NCBI GenBank assembly: GCA_045600025.1
Contig: JAZRXC010000009.1
Location: forward strand, 1 to 39,248
Direction of reading: 5' to 3'
DNA: 39,248 nucleotides
DNA from: UBA3774 sp045600025
Lineage (GTDB): Bacteria > Bacillota > Clostridia > Lachnospirales > Lachnospiraceae
The position numbers and the translations under genes are program-made. The notes below the pieces were generated by a model, which was not told where the DNA came from, ran no database searches, and saw only the letters and a program-made list of their open reading frames with translations. Below, piece by piece: positions 1 to 7,487 of the stretch (position 1 is the first letter of the stretch; each line of letters starts with the position of its first letter).

Positions 1-210
1 CCGAGACTTCGCGTAGGAGTAGGAATGCCGGAGGGCGCAAGTCTCATAGAACGAGTACTTGAAAAAATACCCAAGAGCGAAGATGAGCAGTTATCCGAAG
101 CTGCAAAAATTGCTGCAGAAGAAGCATTGTTTTTCTGCACTCACGGAATGGAAGAAACCATGAATACATATAACGGACTGTGGAGACAGGAAGCGGATGG
201 CAAGATTTAA
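1..210 (+). CDS. pth: Peptidyl-tRNA hydrolase, C-terminal part (5' end outside window)
   Basis: Only the last 69 codons are present, open from base 1 in frame 1. The visible part starts PRLRVGVGMPEG, matching the family's strand that precedes the flexible lid, and ends with the typical alpha-helical tail containing 'EETMNTYNG', the usual 'AMNxYN' end motif. Pth cleaves the ester bond between a nascent peptide and tRNA and recycles peptidyl-tRNA in the cytoplasm. The catalytic His/Asp lie upstream and cannot be checked. Its stop overlaps the mfd start by 14 bases, and pth-mfd adjacency is common in Bacillota, which supports the call. The ATG at 25 is internal and should not be taken as the start. 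Confidence 0.9.
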   Translation, partial: PRLRVGVGMPEGASLIERVLEKIPKSEDEQLSEAAKIAAEEALFFCTHGMEETMNTYNGLWRQEADGKI

Positions 211-3200
211 AAACCCGCTTACTGAAATAGCAGAATACCAGGAGCTCGCGGCCTCTTTGAAAAAAGAAAGGGGCCCGCTTCTTTTGTCGGGATGTACGGA
301 TTCCGAAGCCGTGCATGTTGCGAGCGAGCTTTCCGAAGGAACCTTTTTATATGTAACCTACAGCGATCAGCGCGCGCAGGAAATAGTCGAAGACCTGAAA
401 TGCTACGGCAAAGAGGCATACATATATCCGTCAAAGGACCTTCTGTTTTATGAGGCCGACATTCGCGGCAATCTTTTATCCATGCAGCGCATGACCGCAA
501 TAAAAGCGCTTCTTTCGGGAAGAGAAGTTGCAGTTGTTGCTTCCGCTGAGGCGCTGATGGAAAAGCTCCCCGAGGCAGGAGTATTTAAGACCTATACTCT
601 GAATATTATGGCAGCGGCCGAGATGGACATGGAAGAGCTGCAGCGCAGGCTTACCGACATGGGATACGAGCACGAGATTCAGGTGGAAGAACCCGGACAG
701 TATGCGACGCGCGGAGGCATTATCGACATATATCCCTTGACGGGAGAACTGCCGGTACGTGTTGAATTCTGGGGCGAAGAGATTGATTCTATCCGCACAT
801 TTGACCCTGAGACACAGCGATCGATAGAAAATATAGAAGACATAACTATATTCCCGGTAGCCGAGATAAGTCCAAAGCGCGGCCATGAAGTATCGCTCGC
901 TGATTATTTCCCGAAGACATCACCGCTTTTTGTGGAAGATCCGATACAAGTAGAGGACAAGCTGACACTTGTATTTGACGAATATGACGAAAGCGTAAAA
1001 AGACGCATTGACGCAGGAGTTGAAGGTGCGTATGAACTGCCACAGCTCCGTCCGCCGGCAGTTACGATTGAAGAGCTCGTAAGGGGCAACACGCTTTTCC
1101 TTGCCGGATTTGAAAGCCATATTCAGGGAGTAAAAATCACAAGAGCTTTTCAGATTCAGGCGCAATCGATTCCCTCATATGCAGGTAATTTTGAAACGCT
1201 GATAGAGGACCTGCGCGCCAGAAAAAGAGCCGGAGCAAGAGTAGTGCTGCTGGCAGGCTCCGCCACAAGAGCGGAAAGGCTGGCTGAAAATCTGCGCGAA
1301 TATGAAATCGACGCAATTCATACAGAAGATGACAGAGCCGAAGCCCCCGCAGGAAAAGTGCTGGTGCTTGCAGGCAATCTTCATAAAGGCTTCGCCTACC
1401 CGATAATAGATTATTATGTAATGTCAGAGGGCGATTTGTACGGCAAGAAAAAGAAAAGGCGCCGCAGAAGGAGCCAGCTTGACGGCAAGAAGATAACAGA
1501 ACTTTCGTCACTTTCAGTCGGCGACTATGTAATACATGAAAACCACGGTCTCGGAAAATATTGCGGAACCGAACGCGTCGAGGTATCAGGAATAACCAAA
1601 GATTATATAAAAATCACCTATGGCGACGGCGGCAATCTGTATGTTCCCGTTACCCAGATGGACGTGGTGCAAAAATATGCCGATGCTGACGCTGAAAAAG
1701 TACCGCGCCTCAACAGACTCGGCGGTGGCGAATGGAAGGCCACCAAAGCCAAAGTAAAGAGATCTGTTTACGAAACGGCAGAAGACCTTGTGAAACTTTA
1801 CGCGCTACGCTCGCGCGCGAGTGGCGTAGTGTACGGACCCGATACCGTATGGCAGCGGGAATTCGAAGAACAGTTCCCTTATGAAGAAACCGAAGACCAG
1901 CTTGCGGCAATAGAAGCCGTTAAGCAGGACATGGAGAGCGGCAAGGTTATGGACCGCCTAATCTGCGGAGATGTCGGCTTCGGCAAGACGGAGATAGCTA
2001 TTCGCGCCGCCTTCAAAGCCGTTCAGGAAGGAAAGCAGGTAGCTTATCTGGTTCCCACCACAATACTCGCAGAGCAGCATTACAATACATTTGTCCAGAG
2101 GCTTAAAGACTACCCTGTCAGCGTAGAACTCCTATGCAGATTCCGCACGGCAAAGCAGCAGAAAAAGAGCGTTGAAGAAGTCAGGAAGGGCATGGTAGAT
2201 ATAGTAATCGGGACACACAGATTGCTGTCTGAGGATGTAGCATTTAAGAACCTCGGCCTTCTTATTATTGATGAAGAGCAACGCTTCGGAGTAGCAGATA
2301 AAGAGAAAATCAAAAAGCTCAAAAATAACGTTGATGTACTTTCACTAACCGCGACTCCGATTCCGAGAACGCTTCATATGAGTATGATCGGAGTCAGAGA
2401 TATGAGCCTGCTGCGAGAAGCTCCTCAGGACAGAGTGCCGATACAGACTTATGTCATGGAATACAACGGAGAGCTTGTCAGAGAAGCCATTTCGCGCGAG
2501 CTCGCCAGGGGCGGGCAGGTGTACTATGTTTACAATAAAGTAGACAGTATAGGAGAGGTGGCCGAGCAGATAAAGAAGCTCGTGCCGGACGCGGAGGTTG
2601 CATACGCTCACGGAAAGATGAACGAACGCCAGCTCGAACGCATCATGCTTGACTTTGTGGACGGAGCAATTGATGTACTTGTATCCACAACCATAGTCGA
2701 GACCGGCATAGATATTTCCAATGTAAACACTATTTTGATTCATGACGCAGATAAATTCGGCCTGTCGCAGCTATATCAACTGCGCGGACGTGTAGGCCGC
2801 TCAAACCGCACCGCGTATGCATTTCTCCTTTATCGCAGAGGAAAGACGCTTAAGGAGATTGCGGAAAAGAGGCTCTCTACGATTAAAGAATTCTCCGAAC
2901 TCGGCAGCGGCGTAAAGATTGCAATGAAGGATCTTGAGCTGCGCGGCGCCGGAAATATACTCGGCAAGGCTCAGCACGGACACATGGAGGCAGTGGGTTA
3001 TGAGCTTTACTGCAAGATGCTGGGAAATGCAGTCCGCGAGCTGTCGGGGCAGGATACTATAACCGCTGACTTTGACACCGGGATAGACATTCCGATAGAT
3101 GCGTATTTGCCGGAAACATATATTAAAAACGAGAGCCAAAGACTCGGTGTATACCGCCGCATTGCGGGCATCGAAACGGATGAGGATTACGGCGACGTAT

Positions 3201-3541
3201 CCGATGAGCTCATAGACCGCTTCGGCGATATGCCTGCTCCGGTGGAAAATCTTCTCAAGGTTGCGAGAATCAAGGCCAAAGCCCACGAAGCATATGTTAC
3301 GGATGTAATCGGAGATTTGCAAAGCATACGCTTTTCAATGTATAATGAAGCTCCGGTGGACACCGGGCGCATCCCGATATTTTTATCAAAACACCTGGGA
3401 GATATAAAAATCGCTACAGGAAGCCAAGTATCCTTTACCTATGTGAATCAAAGGGGTACAATAAAGGATACGACAGATTTGTTAAAAGTAATTTCAGATA
3501 CACTTGATGAGATCAGAGAGCTGACAAGAGGAGAAGCATGA
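197..3541 (+). CDS. mfd: Transcription-repair coupling factor Mfd
   Basis: At 1114 residues this is close to the usual length. It removes RNA polymerase stalled at DNA lesions and recruits UvrA. Domains in order: UvrB-like N-terminal region (about 1-400) with 'QYATRGGIIDIYP'; a very basic linker near 417-425; the CarD-like RNA-polymerase-interaction domain beginning 'LSVGDYVIHENHGLGKY' (about 440-540); superfamily 2 translocase with Walker A GDVGFGKTE (about 589), DEEQ box (about 690), TATPIPRTL and the QLRGRVGRS motif; C-terminal TRCF domain. Start ATG at 197 has AGGA just upstream and overlaps pth, suggesting co-translation. The end overlaps the next small gene as ATGA. No damage to motifs was seen. 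Confidence 0.97.
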   Translation: MARFKNPLTEIAEYQELAASLKKERGPLLLSGCTDSEAVHVASELSEGTFLYVTYSDQRAQEIVEDLKCYGKEAYIYPSKDLLFYEADIRGNLLSMQRMTAIKALLSGREVAVVASAEALMEKLPEAGVFKTYTLNIMAAAEMDMEELQRRLTDMGYEHEIQVEEPGQYATRGGIIDIYPLTGELPVRVEFWGEEIDSIRTFDPETQRSIENIEDITIFPVAEISPKRGHEVSLADYFPKTSPLFVEDPIQVEDKLTLVFDEYDESVKRRIDAGVEGAYELPQLRPPAVTIEELVRGNTLFLAGFESHIQGVKITRAFQIQAQSIPSYAGNFETLIEDLRARKRAGARVVLLAGSATRAERLAENLREYEIDAIHTEDDRAEAPAGKVLVLAGNLHKGFAYPIIDYYVMSEGDLYGKKKKRRRRRSQLDGKKITELSSLSVGDYVIHENHGLGKYCGTERVEVSGITKDYIKITYGDGGNLYVPVTQMDVVQKYADADAEKVPRLNRLGGGEWKATKAKVKRSVYETAEDLVKLYALRSRASGVVYGPDTVWQREFEEQFPYEETEDQLAAIEAVKQDMESGKVMDRLICGDVGFGKTEIAIRAAFKAVQEGKQVAYLVPTTILAEQHYNTFVQRLKDYPVSVELLCRFRTAKQQKKSVEEVRKGMVDIVIGTHRLLSEDVAFKNLGLLIIDEEQRFGVADKEKIKKLKNNVDVLSLTATPIPRTLHMSMIGVRDMSLLREAPQDRVPIQTYVMEYNGELVREAISRELARGGQVYYVYNKVDSIGEVAEQIKKLVPDAEVAYAHGKMNERQLERIMLDFVDGAIDVLVSTTIVETGIDISNVNTILIHDADKFGLSQLYQLRGRVGRSNRTAYAFLLYRRGKTLKEIAEKRLSTIKEFSELGSGVKIAMKDLELRGAGNILGKAQHGHMEAVGYELYCKMLGNAVRELSGQDTITADFDTGIDIPIDAYLPETYIKNESQRLGVYRRIAGIETDEDYGDVSDELIDRFGDMPAPVENLLKVARIKAKAHEAYVTDVIGDLQSIRFSMYNEAPVDTGRIPIFLSKHLGDIKIATGSQVSFTYVNQRGTIKDTTDLLKVISDTLDEIRELTRGEA

Positions 3542-3675
3542 TAGATTTCCAGGAAGAACTTGCAAAATATAAACCCAGCAAAGAACTCGGTGATACCGAG
3601 GACAACATCATGAACATGGAACTCATCGACATGACGGATATTATGCTGGAAATATTAAAGGACAAAGAGCAGTAA
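3538..3675 (+). CDS. Small acidic protein of 45 residues, function unknown
   Basis: This short frame begins at an ATG that overlaps the mfd stop (ATGA, 3538-3541), has a good GAGGAG ribosome site in the mfd tail, and ends with TAA at 3673-3675, directly abutting the ATG at 3676. It fills the gap between its neighbours exactly, which is the main reason to believe it is translated. The product starts MIDFQEELAKYKPSK and ends LEILKDKEQ; it is acidic and probably helical, with no membrane segment, cysteines or signal peptide. I do not recognise a family. It may simply couple translation of mfd to the TPR gene. Confidence 0.62.
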   Translation: MIDFQEELAKYKPSKELGDTEDNIMNMELIDMTDIMLEILKDKEQ

Positions 3676-5028
3676 ATGATTTGCTACAGATGCGGCAGCG
3701 TACTGGGGTCAGGCACAAGATGTCTGCATTGCGGTGCGCAGATCGGAGTCTACAGAAAAATAGTCGGCCTGTCCAACTCTTGTTATAATACAGGACTTGA
3801 GCTTGCAAATGTACGGGACCTCTCCGGAGCAATCCAGTCTCTTAGTCGCGCCCTGGAATACGACAAGCGCAATATTCGCGCGAGAAATCTGTTAGGACTC
3901 ATTTATTACGAAACAGGGGAATATGTCGAAGCAATCAGCCACTGGGTAATAAGCAAAAACTACCAGGAATACGACAACCCCGCAGAACAATATCTTGAAG
4001 AAATTCGCAAAGACAAACAGCATTTTGAAAATGTCAGCCAGGCGATAAAGAGATACAACAAAGCACTTGAGACCGCCAAGCATGAAGGCGAGGATCTTGC
4101 CATAATACAGCTGCGCAGTATCCTGCGCCAGCATCCGAAATACATTCGCGCCTATGAACTCCTCATACTTCTTTACATAAAAGAAGAGTCTTATTCAAAG
4201 GCAAATAAGCTCATAAAGAGGGTGCTTTCAATAGACAAGGGCAATCTGACATGTCAGAGATATGCCAAGGAAATCAAAGGCAAAAATGCGCTGACCAAGG
4301 CTCAAAACGAAAGAGCATACGAGGCCGCACTTGCTGATGCAGACGTAATAGTGCCGGGCGAAGCGCAAGGCGCAAAACGCACGCAGATAATATTTGCGGT
4401 AGCAGCTACTGCTGCGCTTGCAATAGCCTCATATTTTTTCCTGATCAGCCCTACGCTTAATCGCAACATGAGAAACACCATAAATCAAAACGAGATTTCA
4501 TATTACGAAAAAAGCGAAGATAAGGATGCGCAGATCAAGGCTTTGACTGCTGAGCTTGAAGCCGTCAAGACGGAGCTTGAGACAGATAAGAGACTGCTTG
4601 AACTCTATGAGGGCGAAGACGGATTCCTGCCTAATTATGAGAGAATACTCACGGCAGCTGTAGCGTATCGCGACGGCGATTACGATGCGCTCCTTGATGC
4701 ATTCTCAAGCATAAACAAAGACGTAATAACCTCTGAGGCGTTCCTCGCCGAGTACGAATATTTGAATGATTTTATAAGCGGAGAAAAAATGGTTGATAAG
4801 CTGATGGAAAAAGCGGTCGAGCTGTTCAACTCCGGGAAATATCTTGAATGTATGGACCAGTGCACGAGATGCCTGAACCTTGATGGCGAGTACGTTAAAG
4901 CCATCTATTACACGGCATTGTGCTACGAGGCGCAAGGAAAAGACGCAGAAGCAAGGCCTTATTTCGAAGACATAGTCAATCGTTTTCCGAGCAGCGAATA
5001 TTATGACAAAGCTCGTCGCCGTCTGTAA
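3676..5028 (+). CDS. Zinc-ribbon, TPR and coiled-coil membrane protein
   Basis: The 450-residue product opens with a four-cysteine zinc ribbon (Cys3, Cys6, Cys16, Cys19). TPR-like helices follow (about 35-200; 'AIQSLSRALEYDKRNIRARNLLG'-type repeats). A basic patch AKRTQ precedes one membrane helix at about 236-256, then a coiled coil (about 275-305, 'QIKALTAELEAVKTELE') and a second TPR block at the C-terminus that reads like YbgF/BamD-type repeats. With no signal peptide, the N-terminal half is predicted cytoplasmic and the coiled coil plus last TPRs outside. This is a scaffold rather than an enzyme. It begins directly after the 45-residue gene and its last 53 bases overlap the convergent XRE gene. 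Exact role unknown. Confidence 0.85.
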   Translation: MICYRCGSVLGSGTRCLHCGAQIGVYRKIVGLSNSCYNTGLELANVRDLSGAIQSLSRALEYDKRNIRARNLLGLIYYETGEYVEAISHWVISKNYQEYDNPAEQYLEEIRKDKQHFENVSQAIKRYNKALETAKHEGEDLAIIQLRSILRQHPKYIRAYELLILLYIKEESYSKANKLIKRVLSIDKGNLTCQRYAKEIKGKNALTKAQNERAYEAALADADVIVPGEAQGAKRTQIIFAVAATAALAIASYFFLISPTLNRNMRNTINQNEISYYEKSEDKDAQIKALTAELEAVKTELETDKRLLELYEGEDGFLPNYERILTAAVAYRDGDYDALLDAFSSINKDVITSEAFLAEYEYLNDFISGEKMVDKLMEKAVELFNSGKYLECMDQCTRCLNLDGEYVKAIYYTALCYEAQGKDAEARPYFEDIVNRFPSSEYYDKARRRL

Positions 5029-5356
5029 TCTCTGCGCGGTCTTTTGTCTTGTATTTTATAAGAGTAAGAAGAATCTTGATGAAAGCCTCATCCAGTTGAA
5101 AAGCGGCTTCTACGAGCTTAAGGCGATTGCCGTCAAGATCATTGAGAGAGTAGGGAAGAGCGCATTCGCCCAGAAGATATTCGATATTGACGTGGTACAG
5201 CCTGGACATAGTCACAAGTGACTCAAGAGAAGGCTCCCGCCTGCCGATTTCATAATTGGCATATGCTTCCCTGGAAGTGTTCAATACTTCTGCGACCATA
5301 GATTGATTGTATGCGATTTTCTGGCGTAGAACTTTTACCCGTTCGGATTGAAGCAT
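4976..5356 (-). CDS. XRE-family helix-turn-helix regulator
   Basis: A 126-residue protein with an N-terminal lambda-repressor-like HTH: 'MVAEVLNTSREAYANYEIG' spans turn and recognition helix and is followed by the usual 'RREPSLESLVTMSRLYHVN', then 'EYLLGE'. The C-terminal 55 residues are helical and may dimerise. I chose the start at 5356 because GGAGGT lies 7 bases upstream and the HTH begins there; a longer frame to 5476 would read through operators and promoter. A promoter TTGAAT-17-TATACT sits just upstream. The gene is convergent with, and overlaps, the TPR gene, and divergent from tsaC. Autoregulation through the two palindromes upstream is inferred. Confidence 0.9.
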   Translation of the reverse strand: MLQSERVKVLRQKIAYNQSMVAEVLNTSREAYANYEIGRREPSLESLVTMSRLYHVNIEYLLGECALPYSLNDLDGNRLKLVEAAFQLDEAFIKILLTLIKYKTKDRAEITDGDELCHNIRCSEND

Positions 5357-5375
5357 GAGCGCACCTCCAATGAAG

Positions 5376-5404
5376 AGTATAGGGATACTTCGGCCATCAT
5401 TCAA
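5376..5404 (-). promoter_or_regulatory. Predicted sigma-A promoter of the XRE gene
   Basis: On the minus strand a -35 TTGAAT (5404-5399) and a -10 TATACT (5381-5376) are separated by 17 bases. The expected start lies about 10 bases before the ribosome site of the XRE gene. Palindrome 5409-5425 sits 4 bases upstream of the -35. Confidence 0.7.
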
Positions 5405-5408
5405 TAGA

Positions 5409-5425
5409 TGTGACAAATCGTCACA
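5409..5425. promoter_or_regulatory. 17-bp palindromic operator candidate 1
   Basis: TGTGAC-AAATC-GTCACA, perfect 6-bp arms around 5 bases, next to the -35 of the XRE promoter. The same arms and spacing recur at 5461-5477. The likely binder is the adjacent XRE protein, by position only. Confidence 0.7.
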
Positions 5426-5460
5426 AAATGACATAAAAAACGGTAAAAAAGGGGCAAAAA

Positions 5461-5477
5461 TGTGACACAGCGTCACA
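5461..5477. promoter_or_regulatory. 17-bp palindromic operator candidate 2
   Basis: TGTGAC-ACAGC-GTCACA, with arms identical to site 1 and a different 5-base centre. Centre-to-centre distance to site 1 is 52 bp, close to five helical turns, so two dimers could lie on the same DNA face. It ends 8 bases before the tsaC ATG. Confidence 0.7.
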
Positions 5478-5485
5478 AAAAATAA

Positions 5486-6538
5486 ATGAAGACTGAGTGT
5501 ATAAAAGTAAATGAAAACAATCCGGAGGCGGAACTGATCGCAAGGGCCGCAAAAATAATCAGGTCAGGGGGACTGGTCGCTTTCCCTACAGAAACTGTTT
5601 ACGGACTCGGCGCAAATGCATTTTCGGCCGATGCCGCACAGAAGATATATGCAGCCAAGGGCAGGCCGTCAGACAATCCGCTGATAGTTCATATAGCAGA
5701 TTACGGTGAATTATATAACATAGCAGAAAAAGTTCCCGCATACGCACGTGCGTTGATGGATGCATTTTGGCCCGGACCGATGACACTGGTTTTCCCGAAA
5801 AAAGCCTGCGTGCCGGACGCAACCACGGGAGGACTTCCGACGGTTGCCGTGCGCATGCCGTCAAACAAGACCGCAGCCATGCTGATATCTTTGAGCCAAG
5901 TGCCGATAGCAGCCCCCAGCGCAAATGCATCAGGCAGGCCGAGCACTACAACTGCGCAGCATGTTATTAATGACTTGGACGGAAAAATAGAAATGGTTAT
6001 AGACGGAGGTCCTTGCGACATAGGACTTGAGTCTACAATAATTGATGTTACCGGCGATGCGCCGGTTCTGCTTCGTCCGGGTTATATTACAATTGAAGAT
6101 ATATGCCGCGTAGCCGATAGCTGCAGCATTGACCCTGCAATTGCGGGACCTCCACAGGAAGGCGTTCGTCCCAAGGCACCGGGCATGAAGTACAGACACT
6201 ATGCGCCTAAGGGAGAGATGACAATTATCTCCGGCGAGCCTCAAAAAGTTGCGGAATATATTAATAAAAAGATACAAGAAGATAAAGCGGAAGGCAGGAA
6301 GGCGGCAGTGCTTTGCTCAGCAGAAAGCGAGGGGCTATATTCCTGTAACTGCGTAATGAGCGCAGGCCGTCGTGATTCCGATGATGAAATCGCGCGCAAT
6401 TTATTTGCCCTGCTACGCGAAATGGACGAGAAGGGCATAGAGAAAATCTATGCGGAGAATTTCAGCGACGGGAAGCGCGGCATGGCGATTATGAACCGCA
6501 TGCTGAAGGCTGCCGGTTACAAAGAATTGCAGGTGTGA
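5486..6538 (+). CDS. tsaC: L-threonylcarbamoyladenylate synthase (Sua5/YwlC type)
   Basis: This enzyme makes threonylcarbamoyl-AMP from Thr, bicarbonate and ATP for the t6A37 modification of ANN-decoding tRNAs. At 350 residues it is the two-domain Sua5 form. The YrdC domain shows 'AFPTETVYGLGANA', 'YAAKGRPSDNPLIVHI' and 'APSANASGRPS'; a linker with 'APGMKYRHYAPKGEM' leads to the C-terminal Sua5 domain. The start fits homologues such as B. subtilis YwlC, but no Shine-Dalgarno is visible in the A-rich leader, and an operator candidate ends 8 bases upstream, so a leaderless or very short-leader mRNA is possible. It is followed by a YwlE-like phosphatase, as in the Bacillus ywl region. Confidence 0.95.
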   Translation: MKTECIKVNENNPEAELIARAAKIIRSGGLVAFPTETVYGLGANAFSADAAQKIYAAKGRPSDNPLIVHIADYGELYNIAEKVPAYARALMDAFWPGPMTLVFPKKACVPDATTGGLPTVAVRMPSNKTAAMLISLSQVPIAAPSANASGRPSTTTAQHVINDLDGKIEMVIDGGPCDIGLESTIIDVTGDAPVLLRPGYITIEDICRVADSCSIDPAIAGPPQEGVRPKAPGMKYRHYAPKGEMTIISGEPQKVAEYINKKIQEDKAEGRKAAVLCSAESEGLYSCNCVMSAGRRDSDDEIARNLFALLREMDEKGIEKIYAENFSDGKRGMAIMNRMLKAAGYKELQV

Positions 6539-6539
6539 T

Positions 6540-7001
6540 ATGAAAAGTTACAACAGAGTAGTATTTGTATGCAATGACAATACCTGCCGCAGCATTATGG
6601 CTGAAGGAGTTATGAACAAAGTAAAAGGCAGCAGAAAAATTGAAGTTGCCTCAAGAGGTATTATAGTTCTTTTCCCTGAGCCCATTAACCCGAAAGCAAC
6701 GGCGGTTATGGCAAGCGGCAACACAAAGCCGGCGCACATAACAAGCGTGCAGCTTTCAAAAGCGGACTTTCTGCCCGGCACACTCGTGCTTACCATGACT
6801 ACGCGAGAAAAAGACATGGTAAAAGAACGCTTTCCCAAGTGGGAGGACATCTATTCAATCGGAGAATACGCCGAGCACTTAAGTGAGATAGCACAGCCTC
6901 GCGGCAATCAGCTTACTGATTACGGCGCTTGCTATGAACATATAGATTTGATGGTTAAACTTGCGGCTGAAAAATTATTTGCCGCTTTAGAACAGGAGTA
7001 A
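6540..7001 (+). CDS. Low-molecular-weight phosphatase, YwlE-like (protein-arginine phosphatase family)
   Basis: The 153-residue protein has the CX5R signature near its start, CNDNTCRS (Cys11 nucleophile, Arg17). In YwlE the residue equivalent to Thr15 confers phospho-arginine over phospho-tyrosine preference, so arginine phosphatase is the better guess. Two positions are unusual: Asp replaces the common Gly in the P-loop (CxGN becomes CNDN), and the usual general-acid segment DPF appears as DYG (about residue 127). Whether the enzyme is active or shifted in specificity cannot be told. It lies one base after tsaC, with a GCAGGTG ribosome site, and its position after ywlC-like tsaC mirrors Bacillus. 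Confidence 0.8.
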   Translation: MKSYNRVVFVCNDNTCRSIMAEGVMNKVKGSRKIEVASRGIIVLFPEPINPKATAVMASGNTKPAHITSVQLSKADFLPGTLVLTMTTREKDMVKERFPKWEDIYSIGEYAEHLSEIAQPRGNQLTDYGACYEHIDLMVKLAAEKLFAALEQE

Positions 7002-7004
7002 AAC

Positions 7005-7487
7005 ATGCCGAAGAGAACAGATTACATCAGTTGGGACGAGTATTTCATGGGAGTAGCAATGCTCTCTGCAAAAAGATCAAAGGATCCGAACACACAGGTC
7101 GGAGCCTGCATAGTAAGTGAAGACAATAAAATTCTGTCTATGGGTTATAACGGATTTCCTATGGGTTGTTCCGACGATGAATTTCCGTGGGAGAGAGAAG
7201 GGGAGGCAAATATGACAAAATACCCCTTTGTTGCTCACAGCGAACTCAATGCAATTCTCAATTGTCGTGGCGGCGGACTCGACGGAAGTAAGTTATATGT
7301 AAGTCTCTTCCCCTGCAATGAGTGCGCCAAGGCTATAATTCAGGCCGGAATCAAAACAGTGGTATATGCCGATGATAAATATGCCACCACCCCCGCAACA
7401 ATAGCGTCAAAGCGCATGTTTGATGCTGCCGGAGTTAAATATTATCAGTACAAAACCTCCGGAAGAAAAATAGAACTGGAACTGTAA
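7005..7487 (+). CDS. comEB: Deoxycytidylate (dCMP) deaminase
   Basis: It converts dCMP to dUMP to feed thymidylate synthesis. The 160-residue product carries both zinc motifs of the family: HSELNAI (about 78-84, with the catalytic Glu) and PCNECAK (about 103-109). Early residues 'RSKDPNTQVGACIV' and 'GYNGFP' are typical of dCMP rather than cytidine or tRNA-adenosine deaminases. Length is normal. An AGGAG site precedes the ATG, and the stop overlaps the start of the next gene (TAATG). Confidence 0.93.
   Translation: MPKRTDYISWDEYFMGVAMLSAKRSKDPNTQVGACIVSEDNKILSMGYNGFPMGCSDDEFPWEREGEANMTKYPFVAHSELNAILNCRGGGLDGSKLYVSLFPCNECAKAIIQAGIKTVVYADDKYATTPATIASKRMFDAAGVKYYQYKTSGRKIELEL

Noticed and set aside
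2801..3322. 173-codon open frame opposite mfd
   Set aside because: A shadow of mfd codon pattern with no family resemblance or ribosome site. The same holds for other long antisense frames in mfd, dnaB, ftsH, typA and tilS.
5210..5223. Third operator AGTCAC-AA-GTGACT inside the XRE gene
   Set aside because: Arms and spacing differ from the two intergenic sites and it lies in ordinary coding sequence.
5357..5476. Longer N-terminus for the XRE gene (start at 5476)
   Set aside because: It would translate both the promoter and operator palindromes; the ribosome site and HTH start fit 5356.
5409..5477. CRP/FNR-type sites
   Set aside because: The TGTGA/TCACA arms resemble CRP sites, but spacing is 7 rather than 6 and the adjacent XRE gene is a better candidate.
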